Below are positions 62,801-64,000 of a stretch of DNA of 64,000 bases, one piece after another (the stretch's first letter is position 1; the number at the start of each line of letters is the position of its first letter). The position numbers were made by a program, and so were the translations under genes. The stretch is taken from NCBI GenBank assembly GCA_034521495.1, contig JAXHMK010000015.1, forward strand, positions 62,001 through 126,000. Direction: 5' to 3'. The notes beneath the pieces are model-generated. The model searched no databases and had not been told where the DNA came from. It was given only the letters and a program-made list of their open reading frames with translations. The stretch comes from Balneolaceae bacterium. GTDB lineage: Bacteria > Bacteroidota > Rhodothermia > Balneolales > Balneolaceae.

Positions 62801-63045
62801 CGCATCAACTCGATTTTTCAGCAACACTGCGGGATAGTTCTCTCACCTATTCACCGGGCGTTTTGATGACACTGGCCGGTACAATTATTATTGATTCAGA
62901 CGGGGTGAACGCATCGGGTGCATCAACGGCCGAATTGAATTTTAAGGATCTGTCGCTGGATGATCTCGAGATCATCTATTCCAATGATTTTGCCATGCGG
63001 CTCGATCCGTTTGGAGTTCAGAAAAGGACAGGCAGAGATTTTTAA
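59860..63045 (+). CDS. Very large secreted protein, first part (frame broken near 63025)
   Basis: About 1061 aa from ATG 59860 (an in-frame TTG at 59842 is the alternative). Signal peptide LLWLVVFAGLLIPGELLSQG. A fibronectin/Ig-like module sits around residues 190-300 (PPTLVTPPDGANVMQQFPTF, GVTYAWQIRAADVDERLPV). After that come long stretches of beta-rich repeats (SGSATLNLGEDQSASGTFTL). No catalytic motif seen. The frame ends at TAA 63043-63045; the neighbouring frame continues the same style of sequence, so this is the first part of one gene. Probably a cell-surface or gliding/secretion-related structural protein. Confidence 0.8.
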   Translation: MIQKRSFQQILKSQFYTCLLWLVVFAGLLIPGELLSQGMTRVNIVGVPSVLSSPYADQLEADFRNGKYQVVFNYTNAAQEETDFVFDFEVFKEEQRLLNITSDPVPFRPGTHTFTAFFEEIPFETSPDEVVSTLTNRLKQQIVMAGTLPEGQYQVRIQARPADGNVGMTNQQGVANFSVRYPQPPTLVTPPDGANVMQQFPTFSWTQVRATDVTTFKYELLVVEVLEGQNPSEAILSNRAHHQTSLTGQTTIPYQPEFQSLEEGVTYAWQIRAADVDERLPVRNEGRSEVFTFTYGEEAEDEDQPVTEINELEIIPLIPEFASLVNLVDLEIDETSDAYRLQGNATLRLQFDGQDALETSVNVQNLRLQKESLDNPVILDGSLTGNAPDLAEIFGQTAGFVRADEINWSLEEGVTTTAEFEIPDGENLSATGELTLQRLGPVGSIQAESEDVLKRLGAAPFQVSVTSMSANYPEGIVTAGGFAETFGNVRCDLPSIPIGRRSFTARVDCEVNETFSLLEGSDKIRISIGDITGQFGASWFEPVPLSYNLGMGSSVELKLDQPQESVRYCGAKGRLNLSAEDGLQAGNFRSDCPFPEPTLNLGILKLSFQNPDLAFLDYSYELGWNFEFQFDANLFLPSVPEAEMPVVEDVTITPEGIQFPDFTFNEEDLQPNNTFELDSFQFSLNRFTLEESLFPWFEWDETGVGPWEFSLDAGVQFPDSNEYPDCLRNSELNLNDAGVSGQSIEGDLQTVGMEDCRWEFGAGYALQINQAGGELQLQYEQEELHPQADLDIDGVVELGEPFTCDNAPGEQSVDQLEFLATSSGFDLQADDFVPECPVQIGPYKGQITSSELQISQGVPGDLTAEISGSATLNLGEDQSASGTFTLNPVTGEFSELDFNLQGPFEWGIPKQNSVLVFRVDEATLDENGISIDGRQSLLFEDETMGVTFDELLVDWQTFEVQSGRIILDEQFSLEAGIDPDTHQLDFSATLRDSSLTYSPGVLMTLAGTIIIDSDGVNASGASTAELNFKDLSLDDLEIIYSNDFAMRLDPFGVQKRTGRDF

Positions 63046-64000
63046 AGATGATCAGCGCATCGCCGTGATCGATGCTTCAGGTTTTACGCCCAATATGGGT
63101 TTCTTTACCGAGCAGTTTTTACCGGAACGAATACCGCTGCCAACCGAAGAGATCGCGTATCTGAAAGTGAAAGATGACGGGGATCTCCTGGTTCAAACCA
63201 CGCGGCAAAGCAGCGGGAATTTCAAAGTGGAAACACTGCAAGGCCAGCCGCTGCAACTGTTTGTACCGGCGCTTCAGGGCAATCAACCCGATGTTCCCAA
63301 CGTAGATGTAACTCTTACCGATCTAATTGTGGATCCCTCCACCGGGAACTATATCTCAGGCTCGGTGCAAGCAACCGTCCCCGATCAAAACTCCACGTTC
63401 GATCTTGAATCCCACGGAATTCCAATCTCGCTGAATGAAATTATTTATACGACTCAAACAATCGACGGGAATCCCTTTGATGCCCTCTTTTTGAATGGAG
63501 ATCTGACGCTGTTGGATCATCAATTTCAAAATGGCGGAGATGCAACTGTCTTTATCAAAAGTAACGGGCGGGCAGAAGGAACGGTAAACATGCCCGACCT
63601 GGATGCACAAGTTCCTCTCGAGCCCAACAGCAACAGAGTTGTGCTTCGGGTTGATTCACTCGGGGGAAATATTGATGTGCCGCTAACAAGTGGCGGACAG
63701 CCGAATTTCCAGTTCGATCTGACCGGCGGATTTCAGGTCAACGATTTATCAGGAGATCCACTTGCCGATGTCGGTGTTGATGTGCTATTCAGTGATCAGG
63801 GTTTTTCTGTTACTGATTTTGATGCCTCTGCACTGACAGATGATGCAACGATCAACCTGAGTCATTTTAGTTTTACGATCGATCAGATCTCATCGCTGAG
63901 CATGAACTACTCGGATGCATCCGGCTTCAGTTATTTTGCCGATCTTGATTTTACACTTGGTGTTCAGCTTGCCAGCGGGGAATCGATCGAGGTGCCGCTC
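63026..64000 (+). CDS. Very large secreted protein, continuation in the next frame (partial)
   Basis: Open for 325 codons from GGA 63026 (GQAEIFKDDQRIAVIDASGF) to the window edge, with no stop. Composition and beta-rich pattern continue the upstream frame. Removing one A from the run GAAAAGG (63022-63025) joins the two into one protein. It has no start codon of its own, so it is a continuation, not a separate gene. The 3' end lies outside the window. Confidence 0.8.

Noticed and set aside
1-64000. CRISPR array
   Set aside because: No set of three or more short direct repeats with regular unique spacers was seen; all repeats are dispersed palindromic elements or the single tandem duplication.

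Overview
The window looks like chromosomal DNA of a Bacteroidota-type Gram-negative, most likely a Balneolota (Balneolales) relative. This is inferred from gene style and was not searched. Supporting signs are an Oar-type TonB-dependent receptor without a SusD partner, a TamA/TamB pair, many lipoproteins with Cys lipoboxes, a folB-folK-deoxynucleoside kinase cluster, a folP-dacA pair, weak Shine-Dalgarno use, frequent TTG/GTG starts, and many short dispersed palindromic repeats between genes.

Layout. 1-5.4 kb: D-Ala-D-Ala ligase, a zinc-ribbon protein whose 5' half is repeat-derived, an MBL-fold hydrolase, a GroES-like protein, a small beta-barrel protein, and two overlapping glycosyltransferases. 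5.6-13.8 kb: Oar-type receptor, nucleotide pyrophosphatase/phosphodiesterase, 7Fe ferredoxin, folP, c-di-AMP cyclase, and a PCu(A)C-SCO copper-delivery pair. 14-22.5 kb: TamA-TamB, an orphan contractile-tail tube protein with a partner, and a coiled-coil metalloprotease. 22.5-31.2 kb: LysR regulator, beta-carbonic anhydrase, carB (broken by a one-base frameshift), carA with a transcription attenuator in its leader, cysE and cysM.

31.4-44 kb is the accessory zone. It holds a HipA-like kinase/DUF3037 pair, a nucleoside hydrolase, a fucose-permease-type transporter broken by an IS1182-family element and carrying a tandem duplication of its 5' part, a YbjQ/zinc-ribbon protein, a large GIY-YIG nuclease, a broken antitoxin-like HTH gene, a winged-helix/nucleotidyltransferase pair, a small GIY-YIG protein, tRNA-Pro(GGG) and a decayed tRNA copy. 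44-52 kb: yajQ, a tight folB-folK-dNK-DUF4834-TPR cluster, a DUF1080 lipoprotein, a membrane protein, and an envelope-stress cassette (CpxP-like, ECF sigma, anti-sigma, CpxP-like). 52-64 kb: response regulator, ECF sigma plus Ser/Thr kinase-TPR protein, two TolB-like propeller lipoproteins (one with seven Trp spaced exactly six residues apart), a stand-alone kinase N-terminus, and a very large secreted protein split by a one-base frameshift and running off the window.

The best candidates for something undescribed are these. (1) A carA leader containing an intrinsic terminator inside a 43-codon reading frame whose stop overlaps the carA start, the architecture of E. coli pyrL/pyrBI attenuation. 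(2) A ~150-bp structured repeat in two copies, each enclosed by a different inverted-repeat flank. (3) A ~400-bp nested imperfect palindrome at 55.9-56.3 kb. (4) The HipA-like/DUF3037 and wHTH/nucleotidyltransferase modules in the accessory zone. No CRISPR array, rRNA or intact prophage was seen.
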